NCBI GenBank assembly: GCA_963703045.1
Contig: OY969782.1
Span: forward strand, 2,418,001-2,482,000
Length of the DNA: 64,000 bases
From: Miltoncostaea sp963703045
GTDB taxonomy: Bacteria > Actinomycetota > Thermoleophilia > Miltoncostaeales > Miltoncostaeaceae
Direction of reading: 5' to 3'
Shown here: positions 40,334 through 49,118 of the stretch, one piece after another
Layout: the number at the start of each line of letters is the position of its first letter
Numbering within the stretch: the stretch's first letter is position 1
Notes under the pieces: generated by a model
The model's database searches: none
The model's input: the letters and a program-made list of their open reading frames with translations, nothing else
What the model was told of the DNA's origin: nothing
Program-made: the position numbers and the translations under genes

Positions 40334-41023
40334 TCAGCGGTCCCGGCCGGGGTCGGTGCGGTCGGACGTCGCCGCCCGCAGCGGACCGAGGCGGCCCGGG
40401 GCGTCGCTGATGAACCCGTTCACGCCCCACTCCGCAAGGCGCAGGGCGTCGTCGGGGTCGTCCACCGGCCATGTCCAGAGCCGGGGGATGCGCTCTCGCA
40501 GATCCTCCACGACCCCCCGCGACAGCAGGTCCCGGTGGATCGAGACGCCCTCGACCGATCCCGGGGGGCGCCGCATCAGGGCCCGGAGCCCCGGGCCGCG
40601 GCGCACCGAGTGCATCGTGCGGACGCCGGGGGTGCCCCGGAGCCGGTCGATCAGGGGCCAGACCCGTCCGCAGACGATGATGTCCCCCGGGAGGCGCGCC
40701 CGCCGTGCCGCCGACAGCACGCGATCGGGCAGCCGCGGGTCGGGGCCCTTCAGATCGAGCATCAGGGCGACGCGCCCGTCGGCGGCCTCCAGCACCTCGC
40801 CGAGCGCGGGTCGCGGGGCGCCCCGCGGCAGCAGGTACCAGCGCTCCCACAGGCGGGCGGACGGGCCGAGGGTCTTCGCGTGGCGCACCTCGAGCCGCCC
40901 GCGGAACAGGTGGACGTCGGCCTCGACCACGTCGGCCACCTCCGCCGCCCGGTGGATGCCCTCGACCGTGTTGGCCGCCCGGTGGGCGATGACCAGAGCG
41001 GTCAGCGGCGCTGCCGCGCCCAA
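40334..41023 (-). CDS. glycerophosphodiester phosphodiesterase family protein
   Basis: TIM-barrel GDPD. VIAHRAANTVEGIHRAAEVA and DVVEADVHLFRGRLEVRH hold the first metal and catalytic His motifs (HR, E-x-D-V). LMLDLKGPDPRLPDRVL, IIVCGRVWPLIDRLRGTPGV and WTWPVDDPDDALRLAEWGVN plus FISDAPG are the later strands. The usual EN after HRG is replaced by ANT, so the substrate may differ from glycerophosphodiesters. TTG 41023 is the only start that keeps the first strand; it overlaps the PAP2 gene by 22 bp. Confidence 0.8.
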   Translation of the reverse strand: MGAAAPLTALVIAHRAANTVEGIHRAAEVADVVEADVHLFRGRLEVRHAKTLGPSARLWERWYLLPRGAPRPALGEVLEAADGRVALMLDLKGPDPRLPDRVLSAARRARLPGDIIVCGRVWPLIDRLRGTPGVRTMHSVRRGPGLRALMRRPPGSVEGVSIHRDLLSRGVVEDLRERIPRLWTWPVDDPDDALRLAEWGVNGFISDAPGRLGPLRAATSDRTDPGRDR

Positions 41024-41787
41024 CGGGGTACGGGCACGTACCCGTTCAGCCGCCGCGCGATCCAGAGTCCGAGCAACGCGACGGCCGCGCCGCCGGCGAT
41101 GTCGAGCAGGTAGTGGTTGCCCGTGGCCACGACCGCGAACGCCATCGCGAGGGGCATCGCGACGGCGAAGGTCCGCACGAGCCGGTTGGACGTCACCTGC
41201 CAGAGGATCACGCCGACGAGCAGGTTCCACCCGAGGTGCAGGCTCGGCATCGCGGCGTACTTGTTGATGAGTCCGGGCGGCTGGAGCGTGCGGTAGACGT
41301 CGGTGCGCTCCGTCACGGTGTCGGCGATGTCGAGCACGCCGAGGCGCGGCGGCATCACGGGCATCAGCGCGAAGATCACGAGCCCGATCGCGCCCGAGAT
41401 GAACATGGCGTTGCGGAGCAGCAGGTAGCGGTCGGGGGCGCGCGCGAACAGCGCCCCCAGGGTCAGCGCGATGAGCGGCCAGTGCCCGTACATGTAGACC
41501 GCGTTCACGCCGTCCACGATCCAGCCGTGGGCGATGACGGTCTCCTGCAGCCAGATCTCGTGATCGAGGAAGAGGTGCCGCTCGAGGGAGACGATGCTGC
41601 GCGCGTTGTCGGCCGCCGGCCCGGCGCTGGACCGCGTCAGGCCGCGTACCCCGAAGTAGCAGAGCGCCGCCAGGCCGACGAGCCCCACCTGCAGCGCCAG
41701 CGTCCACCAGCCCGGGAACGACCGCCGACGCGCGAGCCGCCGGGAGGTGTGAGGCCGTGCGAGGCCGGGCAGATGGACCGAGGCCAT
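41002..41787 (-). CDS. PAP2-superfamily membrane phosphatase / inositol-phosphotransferase-like
   Basis: 261 aa with about six helices. The active site is AAMPSLHLGWNLLV (motif 2, SxxH) and ATGNHYLLDIAGGAAVALLG (motif 3, H-x3-D). Motif 1 is reduced, as in the AUR1/inositol-phosphoceramide-synthase-like branch. It may dephosphorylate lipid phosphates or transfer phospho-headgroups. Co-oriented and overlapping with the GDPD gene, so a lipid-turnover pair. ATG 41787 was preferred to upstream starts (GAGGATGGAG just before). Confidence 0.8.
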   Translation of the reverse strand: MASVHLPGLARPHTSRRLARRRSFPGWWTLALQVGLVGLAALCYFGVRGLTRSSAGPAADNARSIVSLERHLFLDHEIWLQETVIAHGWIVDGVNAVYMYGHWPLIALTLGALFARAPDRYLLLRNAMFISGAIGLVIFALMPVMPPRLGVLDIADTVTERTDVYRTLQPPGLINKYAAMPSLHLGWNLLVGVILWQVTSNRLVRTFAVAMPLAMAFAVVATGNHYLLDIAGGAAVALLGLWIARRLNGYVPVPRWARQRR

Positions 41788-41849
41788 GCTCCATCCTCGT
41801 CGCGCCGGTCGTCGCACGCAATCCGTGATCTTCCGCAGTCGCGCGTCGG

Positions 41850-42959
41850 GTGCCCCGGAGCCGCGGGACGGCCGTGCTACCGTCGGCCGACGCTGATAGC
41901 GCCTTCGCTCTGACTCATCCTCCCTCTGAACACCCGGCCGGCCTCGCCCGGCGCTCCCGTCGCCTGATCGCGCCGGGCGTCCTCGGCCTCCTCCTCGCCT
42001 GTGTGGTCGGCTGGGGGGCGACGCAGGTCGATCTGGCCGCCGCCGGCGCCGCCATGGGCGACGCCGACCCGCGTCTGCTCGCGGCCGCCGTGGCGTTCTA
42101 CCTGGTCGGGCAGACCGTCTCGGGGGCCATGTGGGCGGTGTGCCAGGGCGCGGGCGGCGTCCGCCGGCTCCCCCTCGTCACCGCCCTCGGCATGCACTGG
42201 GTCGCCCGCGCCGCCAACGAGCTCCTGCCCGCGAGCCTGGGTGAGGGAGCCCGCATCGCGCTGGTGCGCCGCCATCCGGCCGGTCGGCGCGCGGGCGGGT
42301 GGCGGGTCGCGGGCGGGCTGGCCGGCTACAAGGTGATCGACGCCGCCGTGACCGGGGCGGCGGTGCTCGTGGTCGCGCTCGTCGTGCCGCTGCCGGGTCC
42401 CGCCGGCAACCTGCGCTGGATGGCCCTCGGCAGCGTCGCCGCGCTCGGGGTCGCCGCGCTGGCGTGGCGCCTGATGCCCACGCGAGCCCCGTCCGTCGCG
42501 CCGGGCCGGCTGCGCCGCGCCGTTCGGCGTCTCGGCGAGGGCGCGGGCGTCCTCGGCGACGGTCCCGCCGCCCGCACGGCCACCGGCCTGGGCGTGATCG
42601 CCCTGATGGCGCGCGTGCTCAGCCTGTGCGCCCTCCTGGCCGCGTTCGGCGCCCCACCCCAGGCGGCGCCGCTGGCCTTCAGCGTGATCGTGCTCGCCGG
42701 CGTCGTCCCCGCCGCCCCCGGTGGCGCGGGCACGCGCGAGCTCGTGCTCGTGCCGGCGCTGGTGCTCGCCTACGGCATGACGTCGGCCGACGCGCTGGCC
42801 TTCAGCCTCGCCGTGCAGGCGACCGCCCTCGCCAGCTCCCTCGCGGTGGGGACCCTGGCGCTCACCTGGCTCAGCCAGGGCCCGCTCGCCGGTCGCGGAT
42901 GGGGCGGCGACGTGGAGCCCGGCACGCCGGTCACCCCGCTCCCGGCGGTGGCGCCCTAA
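41850..42959 (+). CDS. lysylphosphatidylglycerol-synthase-like membrane protein (UPF0104)
   Basis: About 369 aa, 7-8 helices. LIAPGVLGLLLACVVGWGAT, FYLVGQTVSGAMWAVCQGAG, HWVARAANELLPASLGEGAR (the conserved P-x-x-x-G-E motif), FSVIVLAGVVPAAPGGAGTR and ELVLVPALVLAYGM (family motif PxxPGGxGxxE) match the flippase half of MprF-type proteins. No aminoacyl-transferase domain follows. Start unclear: GTG 41850 or 41874. A strong terminator follows the gene. Confidence 0.8.
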   Translation: MPRSRGTAVLPSADADSAFALTHPPSEHPAGLARRSRRLIAPGVLGLLLACVVGWGATQVDLAAAGAAMGDADPRLLAAAVAFYLVGQTVSGAMWAVCQGAGGVRRLPLVTALGMHWVARAANELLPASLGEGARIALVRRHPAGRRAGGWRVAGGLAGYKVIDAAVTGAAVLVVALVVPLPGPAGNLRWMALGSVAALGVAALAWRLMPTRAPSVAPGRLRRAVRRLGEGAGVLGDGPAARTATGLGVIALMARVLSLCALLAAFGAPPQAAPLAFSVIVLAGVVPAAPGGAGTRELVLVPALVLAYGMTSADALAFSLAVQATALASSLAVGTLALTWLSQGPLAGRGWGGDVEPGTPVTPLPAVAP

Positions 42960-43005
42960 ACCTGGAGGCGCGCGGCCGTCGCGCCCCGGGACGTAGGTCC
43001 CGCAT

Positions 43006-43034
43006 CCCCTCCGGCACGCGCGGTGCCGGAGGGG
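43006..43034. terminator. bidirectional terminator
   Basis: CCCCTCCGGCAC - GCGCG - GTGCCGGAGGGG, a perfect 12-bp stem between two convergent genes. Confidence 0.75.
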
Positions 43035-43074
43035 AGGGTGGCGACGTCGTCACGACGTGGCCGTGTGCGGATGA

Positions 43075-43908
43075 TCAGCCGGCGCTCGGCTCGCGGGTGT
43101 TGACGCGACGCGAGTCGGGGGTACGGGCGCTGACCGAGTCGAAGTCGTAGAAACGGCCCTTGCCCTTGCCGGCGACGCCGAAGCCGAACCCGGCTGCCTG
43201 CAGCTGGCCGACGGCGTCGAGGATGTTCGTGAAGCCGGGCTGCCCGAAGACCGGCGAGTCCTGGGCCTCCTCCGGGGTGTTGAAGCGCGCGAAGGCGCGG
43301 TCGTTGCCGAGCTTGTAGTTGCTCTGGCGGGCCAGCGCGCGGTGCACGGCCTCGACGGCCATCGTCTCGGCGGTGACGGCCGCGACGCCGCCGTTGCCCG
43401 CGTCGCCGAAGACCTTCGTGGCGATGAGGTAGGCGTTGACGAAGATCTGGTCGCCGACCTCGAGCGTGTTGAGGAAGTTCGAGCGGCGGGCGAAGACGGA
43501 GTCCGGCACCCAGATCCGCTTGGTGACCGGCACGCCGCCGATGCTCACGAGGTAGTTGTAGTGGATCAGCTCCTCACGGGCAGCCGCCTTGATGTTGCGC
43601 TGGGTGACCCAGTCGCCCACGATGTTGCGCTCGAAGCCGATCGTGTTGACGATCGTCGCCAGCACCTCGGCCGTCGCCGCGACGTTGAGGATGGTCTGGG
43701 GGTCGTTCGCGCCCGCCGGCGGCGGCGGGGCAGGGGCGGGCGGGTTCTTCTTGTCGGTCGCGAACGCCACGCCCGGGATGGCGAGCAGTCCGAGGCCACC
43801 GATGCCGGCCGCGGTGCGCGCCACGAACTGGCGGCGGGTCGACGGGGCCATGTCGGCCGGGGTTGCCTCATCCACGCTGCGGTGGATGATCTCGATCTCG
43901 TTCGGCAC
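43075..43908 (-). CDS. Tat-exported ferritin-like domain protein
   Basis: 277 aa. STRRQFVARTAAGIGGLGLL is a twin-arginine signal, ending near AFATDKKN. The mature domain contains two E-x-x-H motifs (AAAREELIHYNYLVS and TMAVEAVHRALARQ) spaced as in ferritin-like four-helix bundles, so a di-iron site outside the membrane is likely. TAEVLATIVNTIGFERNIVG supplies a further Glu. GTG 43908 has AGGAG upstream. The physiological substrate is unknown. Confidence 0.75.
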   Translation of the reverse strand: MPNEIEIIHRSVDEATPADMAPSTRRQFVARTAAGIGGLGLLAIPGVAFATDKKNPPAPAPPPPAGANDPQTILNVAATAEVLATIVNTIGFERNIVGDWVTQRNIKAAAREELIHYNYLVSIGGVPVTKRIWVPDSVFARRSNFLNTLEVGDQIFVNAYLIATKVFGDAGNGGVAAVTAETMAVEAVHRALARQSNYKLGNDRAFARFNTPEEAQDSPVFGQPGFTNILDAVGQLQAAGFGFGVAGKGKGRFYDFDSVSARTPDSRRVNTREPSAG

Positions 43909-43971
43909 GTTGTCTCCTGATGGATGGGCATGCGGGACGGAAAAGCGGCGGGTCCGCGCCGCGGGCACGAC

Positions 43972-44895
43972 CTACGGTGCTCGCAGGCCGATGGGTGGGG
44001 CGGGTCCCCGGTCCGTGAGCGCCACCTGGAGGCGCTCGGCGACCCGCGGGGTGACAGGGAGCAGCACGCGGCCCGACGCCGTGAGCGTGACCACGCGGGG
44101 CACGGGGCGCAGGGGCGGGCGGCGGAAGGTGTTGGTGACGCGCAGCCGGGCGAACGGGATGTGCGGCCGTACCTCGGCCACGGTCATGCCGGGCCGGCCC
44201 CGGTAGGGGCGGAAGACGAGGCGCGGGCGCAGGGTCACCTCGAACGCGGCCCGCCCGATCGGCGTGGGGTCGTAGGTCGCGGCCCGGCGCGGGCCCCGGC
44301 CGGTCCACACGACCCACACGTAGGTGCGTCCCTGCTTGAGCACGTCCGCGGGCACCCGCAGGCGGGTGGTGCGCGTCCATGCGTTCATGACCATCCGCGA
44401 TCCGCGGAAGACCTGGACGTTGTAGTGGCTCGCGCCGGCGGTCGCGGCCCAGCGGAGCGTCGGGCGCTGCCACGGCAGCCACGCCTCGGGCGCCGGCGAG
44501 ATCAGCCCGCCGCCGAGGCTCGCGGCCGCCTCGACGGGCGGCGGGGCGGCCGGCAGCACCTCGGGCCCGGGGGCGGCGAGGGGGGCGTCCTCGGGGTCGA
44601 TCGCCTCGCCCGGGGGCGTGAAGTCGACCGTGGAGCCCGTCCACCGCATGCAGTCCACCGGCTCGTCGGGCTCGCAGGGGTAGCCGACCAGCGGCGCGTC
44701 GGCCGTCGGCGGGGCGCCGATGTCGATGGGCGCGCCGTCCGGGCCGGCGGCGGCGCCGGCCGGGTCCGTCAGGGGCAGCGGCCGCGCGATCGGGCCGCCG
44801 AGGAAGCGCACCGGCACGTCGAGATAGACGTCGGCGTGGGCGACGGCCGGACTCAGGGCGAGGGAGAGGAGGACGAGGCTGGTGACCCTGCGCAC
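43972..44895 (-). CDS. secreted Pro/Ala-rich protein with a fibronectin-like segment
   Basis: 307 aa. The signal peptide VTSLVLLSLALSPAVAHA is followed by a long Pro/Ala/Asp-rich linker (residues 40-130) and a beta-sandwich-like region (PTLRWAATAGASHYNVQVFR, TYVWVVWTGRGPRRAATYDP). That region resembles the 'pattern of W...Y.V.V' of Fn3 domains. The remaining C-terminal strands are Arg-rich. Likely a cell-surface or extracellular protein. No enzyme motif seen. Confidence 0.6.
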   Translation of the reverse strand: MRRVTSLVLLSLALSPAVAHADVYLDVPVRFLGGPIARPLPLTDPAGAAAGPDGAPIDIGAPPTADAPLVGYPCEPDEPVDCMRWTGSTVDFTPPGEAIDPEDAPLAAPGPEVLPAAPPPVEAAASLGGGLISPAPEAWLPWQRPTLRWAATAGASHYNVQVFRGSRMVMNAWTRTTRLRVPADVLKQGRTYVWVVWTGRGPRRAATYDPTPIGRAAFEVTLRPRLVFRPYRGRPGMTVAEVRPHIPFARLRVTNTFRRPPLRPVPRVVTLTASGRVLLPVTPRVAERLQVALTDRGPAPPIGLRAP

Positions 44896-45009
44896 GCGAT
44901 GCTCCTGGGGACGTCGTCGAACATCCTGTCGCCCGGCCTACGGACCGGATCGTGCGCTGGATCACTCAACCATCCGTCCACCGGCGCGTGCCCACACGCC
45001 GGGTGGCGA

Positions 45010-46275
45010 TCACGCGTCGATTCGATCCCCGGGCCGGCTCCCGGCATCGCCGGTGCCGTCTCCGCGCCCCGGGTGTCCGGGGCTGCGCGCCGGGCTCAGC
45101 CACGCGGCGAGACCGGGGTCGCGGCCCATCGACGACGCCCGGCTGATCGAGGTGGGGCCGAAGCGGTCGCGCACCGCGTCGAGGGCGCCGTCGAGGCCGG
45201 CGCCGTCCGCCTCGGCGAACGGCAGGGTGAGCTGACGCGGGCCGCCCGGGTCGTCGAGGTTCGACACCGCCAGGCCGAGCAGGGTGAGCCCGCGTCGCGC
45301 GATGGCCGGGCGGGACTCGGCGAGGAGCTCGCGGGCGAGGGCGAGGATCGGAGCCGATGCGGCGGTGGGGTCGGCGACCGTGCGGGAGCGGGTGGCGCGC
45401 GAGTAGTCGGCGAACCGCAGCCGCAGGGCCACCGTGCGGCCCTCGCGCCCCGACGTGCGCATGCGCCGGGTGAGGCGGTCGACCAGCCCGACCAGCACGG
45501 CGTCGAGCTCCTCGGCCGAGCGTGGCCGGCGCCCGAGCGCCGACTGGGCGCCGAACGTGCGGCGCCGCCCGCCCGGACGCACGGGCCGCGGGTCGCGGTT
45601 GTGGGCCAGATCGTGCATCCGCCGGCCCACGCGGCCGAGCTCGTCGACCAGGTCGGACCGGTCGCGGGCGGCGATCTGCCCCACCCGCGTGATGCCGCGC
45701 CGGCGCAGCCGCGCCGCGGTCGCGGGCCCGACCCCCCACAGGCGCTCGACCGGCAGGCCGTGGAGCAGGGCCAGCTCGCAGTCGGCCGGCACGACCATGA
45801 GCCCGTCGGGCTTGGCGAGCGCGCTCGCGATCTTCGCCATGCTCCTGGTCGTGGCGACGCCGACCGTGATGCGCAGGCCGACGTCGGCGAGCACCTCCCG
45901 CCGCAGGCGCAGGGCGATCTCGGTGGGGGTGCCGACGCTGCGCGCCATGCCCCGCACGTCGAGGAACGCCTCGTCGATCGAGATGCCCTCGACGAGCGGC
46001 GACGTGCGCCTGAAGACGGCGAAGACCGCCCGGCTGGCCTCGGCGTAGGCCTGCCACCGCGACGGCACGACGACCAGGTCGGGACAGAGCCGGCGCGCCT
46101 GGCCGCCGGCCATGCCGCCGCGCACGCCGAAGGCACGCGCCTCGTAGCTGGCCGCGGTGACCACCCACCCGCCCACCGCGACCGGCCGGCCCCGCAGCGC
46201 CGGGTCGTCGCGCTGCTCGACCGACGCGAAGAACGCGTCGAGGTCGGCGTGCAGGATCGTCGCGGGGCGGGACAC
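45010..46275 (-). CDS. dinB: DNA polymerase IV (Y family)
   Basis: Error-prone translesion polymerase. ILHADLDAFFASVEQRDDPA (catalytic Asp), VVTAASYEARAFGVRGGMAG, YAEASRAVFAVFRRTSPLVE and GISIDEAFLDV (catalytic Asp-Glu), KIASALAKPDGLMVV, ERLWGVGPATAARLRRRGIT (helix-hairpin-helix), and a little-finger domain to 421 aa. GTG 46275 gives the normal N-terminus; GTG 46281 and ATG 46293 are possible. A LexA box directly abuts this start. The gene lies 34-50 bp after recQ, but the box suggests its own promoter. Confidence 0.93.
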   Translation of the reverse strand: MSRPATILHADLDAFFASVEQRDDPALRGRPVAVGGWVVTAASYEARAFGVRGGMAGGQARRLCPDLVVVPSRWQAYAEASRAVFAVFRRTSPLVEGISIDEAFLDVRGMARSVGTPTEIALRLRREVLADVGLRITVGVATTRSMAKIASALAKPDGLMVVPADCELALLHGLPVERLWGVGPATAARLRRRGITRVGQIAARDRSDLVDELGRVGRRMHDLAHNRDPRPVRPGGRRRTFGAQSALGRRPRSAEELDAVLVGLVDRLTRRMRTSGREGRTVALRLRFADYSRATRSRTVADPTAASAPILALARELLAESRPAIARRGLTLLGLAVSNLDDPGGPRQLTLPFAEADGAGLDGALDAVRDRFGPTSISRASSMGRDPGLAAWLSPARSPGHPGRGDGTGDAGSRPGDRIDA

Positions 46276-46287
46276 GAACACATGTTC
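46276..46287. promoter_or_regulatory. LexA (SOS) box at the dinB start
   Basis: GAAC-ACAT-GTTC, exact match to the GAAC-N4-GTTC core, flanked by C and G to give the full CGAACACATGTTCG. It touches the GTG start of dinB, so bound LexA would cover the transcription and translation start. Confidence 0.85.
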
Positions 46288-46326
46288 GCCCATGGGCCGG
46301 ACGCGGTCGAGCCCCCGGCGCCCTCG

Positions 46327-48424
46327 TCAGGGACGGCGGTGCAGCACGAGCGGCAGCACGGCGGCGGCCCCGGCCTCGCGCAGCGCCGCCGCGGCCACCG
46401 TCACGGGCCACAGCGACGAGGTCGCGTCCACGACCAGCAGCACCGACCGCCCCGCCACCGGCGCCTGCTCGGCCGGCGGCAACCGCAGCGCATCGCGCCA
46501 GTGCGCGGCCTCGTCGGCCGAGGTGAGGTCGGGGGCGGCGGGTGATGCGACCGCGATCGTGCCGCTCGGCAGGCGCCCGGCGCCGGCGATCTCGTCGACG
46601 ACGCTGCCCACCAAGAGCGGCCGGGCGGCGGCCGCCAGCCCGAGCACGATGTCGGGGCGCGCCCGCCACTCGCCGCTCCACCGGCTCAGCAGCCGGACGC
46701 ATCCCTCGCGGATCTCGGCCGGGGCCGGGGCGTCGTGCGCGAAGGCGGCGGCGACGACCTCGCGCCACTCCGGCGCGTCGGCGAACACGAGCGCCCGGCC
46801 GGGCGCCGGCTGCAGCCCGGGTGCGATCCTGCCCCGCGATCCCCAGGCGCCCCCCGGCCACATCTTGCGCGGCTCGACCACGTGCGACTCGCGCCGCAGG
46901 GCGGCGGCGACCGCGCGCACGACCGCGTCGGACGGGCGGCCGGCCACCCCCTCGGGCAGGTGCCCGAGGCACACCGAGCATCGGCCGCAGGGCTGGGCCG
47001 TCGCATCGTCGAGCGCCTCCTGCAGGAGCTGCATCAGGCACCGTGCGCCCCGCACGTAGTCGCGCATGATCGCGGCCTCGCGGCGCCGGGTGGCGACCAC
47101 GCCGTCGTAGTGCGCGCGCGGGAAGACGTAGGGCTCGCCGGTGGCGATCCAGCCGGAGGGCAGGCGCTCGACGACCTCGTCGACCGCGAGCTGCTTGAGC
47201 ATGAGGTCGACGCGGTTGCGCCGCAGGCCCGTCTGGGCCTCGAGCGCCGGGCACGCTGACCGCGCCCGACCGGTCGCGCGGCAGGGCGTCGATCAGGCGG
47301 CGCATCTGGTCGGGGTCCGGGATCGTGGCGGTCTCGAAGTAGTCCCAGATCGCGCGGTCGGCCTCCGCGTGCAGCAGTACCACCGGGGCGTGGCCGAGCG
47401 CCCGGCCGGCCCGCCCGACCTGCTGGTAGTACGCGACGGGGGAGGGGGGCGTGCCCACGTGCACGCAGAAGCCGAGGTCGGGCTTGTCGTAGCCCATGCC
47501 GAGCGCCGAGGTGGCCACGAGCGCCTTCATCTCGTTGCGGAGCAGGGCGTCCTCGAGCCGCTCGCGCTCCCGGTCGTCGAGCTGCCCGGTGTAGGCGGCC
47601 ACCGGCACGGCGTCGCCGTGGTGATCCGCGACCGCCGCCGCCAGCCGGTTCGCGTCGGCCACCGTCAGCGTGTAGACGATGCCCGACCCCGGCAGGCCGG
47701 GCAGGTGCTCGACGACCCAGGCGAACCGCTCGAGCGGCGAGAGCCCGTCGAGCACCGACAGCTGCAGGCTCGGCCGCGCGAGGGCCCCGCGCAGCACGAG
47801 CGCCGACGCGCCGAGCTGCGCCGCCACGTCGTCGGTCACGCGCGCGTTGGCGGTCGCGGTGGTGGCGAGGATGGGCGTCTGCGGCTGCATCCGGCGGACC
47901 ATGTCGGCGACCCGCCGGTAGTCGGGGCGGAAGTCGTGGCCCCAGTCGGAGATGGCGTGGGCCTCGTCGATCACGAGCATCCCGAGCCGACCGACCAGCG
48001 CGTCGAGCACCCGTCGCCCGAAGCCCGGGTTCGCCAGGCGCTCGGGCGAGACCAGCAGCACGTCGAGGGCGCCCGAGAGCAGGTCCCGCTCGACCGGCTC
48101 CCAGTCGGCGACGTTCGACGAGTTGAGAGTCGCCGCGCGCAGGCCGGCCCGTGCGGCGGCCGCGACCTGGTCGCGCATCAGCGACAGCAGCGGCGACACG
48201 ACGAGCGTGGCGCCGGCACCCTCGTCGCGCCGGATCGCCGTCGCGGCCCAGTACACGGCCGACTTGCCCCAGCCCGTCGCCTGAACCAGCAGCACCCGCG
48301 CGCCCGGCTCGCACAGCGCGGCGACCGCCCGCGTCTGGTCGTCGCGCAGCCGGGCACCCGCCCCGGCGACGCTCTCGATCACGCCCGCGGCGATCCGCCG
48401 CCGGGAGGGGCTCAGCTCCGGCAC
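46327..48424 (-). CDS. recQ: RecQ-family ATP-dependent DNA helicase, frame broken once
   Basis: 3'-5' helicase. Motif I QATGWGKSAVYW, motif II LVIDEAHAISDWGHDFRPDY, motif III ILATTATANARV, motif V VATSALGMGYDKPDLGFCVH, motif VI YYQQVGRAGRALGHAP. The zinc site has Cys residues in ARCLMQLLQEALDD and QPCGRCSVCLG. The C-terminal 200 residues replace RQC/HRDC with a phosphoribosyltransferase-like fold (LLVGSVVDEIAGAGRLP, RSVLLVVDATSSLWPVTVAA). One extra C near 47250 breaks the frame; removing it joins SVPALEAQTGLRR. About 700 aa. GTG 48424. Confidence 0.88.
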
Positions 48425-48540
48425 GCCCCGAGTCTGACCGACCGTCCGCCGCGATGTCGCGGGCCGCCGCCGCGAGTCGACGACGGCCCCGCTCGCGCCG
48501 TAGATTCCCGCCGGACCAGCCCCGACCACACGAGGACCCC

Positions 48541-49041
48541 ATGGCCGACGAGACGACGCACGAGGTGCGGGTGAGCCTCACCCGCGAGCGCCCGCCCATC
48601 CGCCGGGCCGTCCTGGAGATGACCGGCGACGAGGTCGTCTTCGGCACCCCCGGATGGCAGGGCGAGCACTACGGCTTCGCGCCCGGCACGGTGCCGGAGC
48701 ATCCGGGCACGCTCGACTACCTGGTCGCGTCGGTGGCCGGATGCCTGATCGGGACGTTCGGCGGCGCGCTCAAGGCCCGCGGCATCGACAGCACCGGCGA
48801 CCGCCTGACGGCCGACGCGATCGGCGAGGTGGTCGTCGATCCCGACGGCGTGCTGCGCCTGCGCGCGATCGACGTGCGCTACACCCTGCGCGCCCCCGAG
48901 GAGCAGCGGGCGGCCGCCGAGCGCGCCAACGCGCACCACGCGGCCCACTGCCCGAACGCGCGCTCGGTGGCGGCGGCCATCGACATCACCACCCGACTCG
49001 ACTTCGTCCCCGACCGGGAGACGGCGGGCAACGCCGTCTGA
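48541..49041 (+). CDS. OsmC-family peroxidase-like protein (copy 1)
   Basis: 166 aa. Thiol peroxidase fold with the two redox Cys: TLDYLVASVAGCLIGTFGGA and HHAAHCPNARSVAAAIDITT. Family strands: VLRLRAIDVRYTLRAPEEQR. Reduces organic hydroperoxides in relatives (Ohr/OsmC). GAGGA lies before ATG 48541; TAGATT at about 48500 may be its -10. A clear paralogue lies at 62898-63377 with the same motifs. Confidence 0.88.
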   Translation: MADETTHEVRVSLTRERPPIRRAVLEMTGDEVVFGTPGWQGEHYGFAPGTVPEHPGTLDYLVASVAGCLIGTFGGALKARGIDSTGDRLTADAIGEVVVDPDGVLRLRAIDVRYTLRAPEEQRAAAERANAHHAAHCPNARSVAAAIDITTRLDFVPDRETAGNAV

Positions 49042-49054
49042 GCGCGCGCCGCGG

Positions 49055-49080
49055 CCGGCCGTGGAGCGCTTCACGGCCGG
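49055..49080. terminator. terminator after osmC copy 1
   Basis: CCGGCCGTG - GAGCGCTT - CACGGCCGG, a 9-bp perfect stem in the 77-bp gap between convergent genes. Confidence 0.6.
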
Positions 49081-49118
49081 GCGCGGGCCGGGCGGCGTCG
49101 CGGTCGGGGCGGAGCGCC

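Noticed and set aside
40401..40415. GAACCCGTTC at 40412 as an operator
   Set aside because: Short, within the GDPD coding sequence, and with a 2-base spacer.
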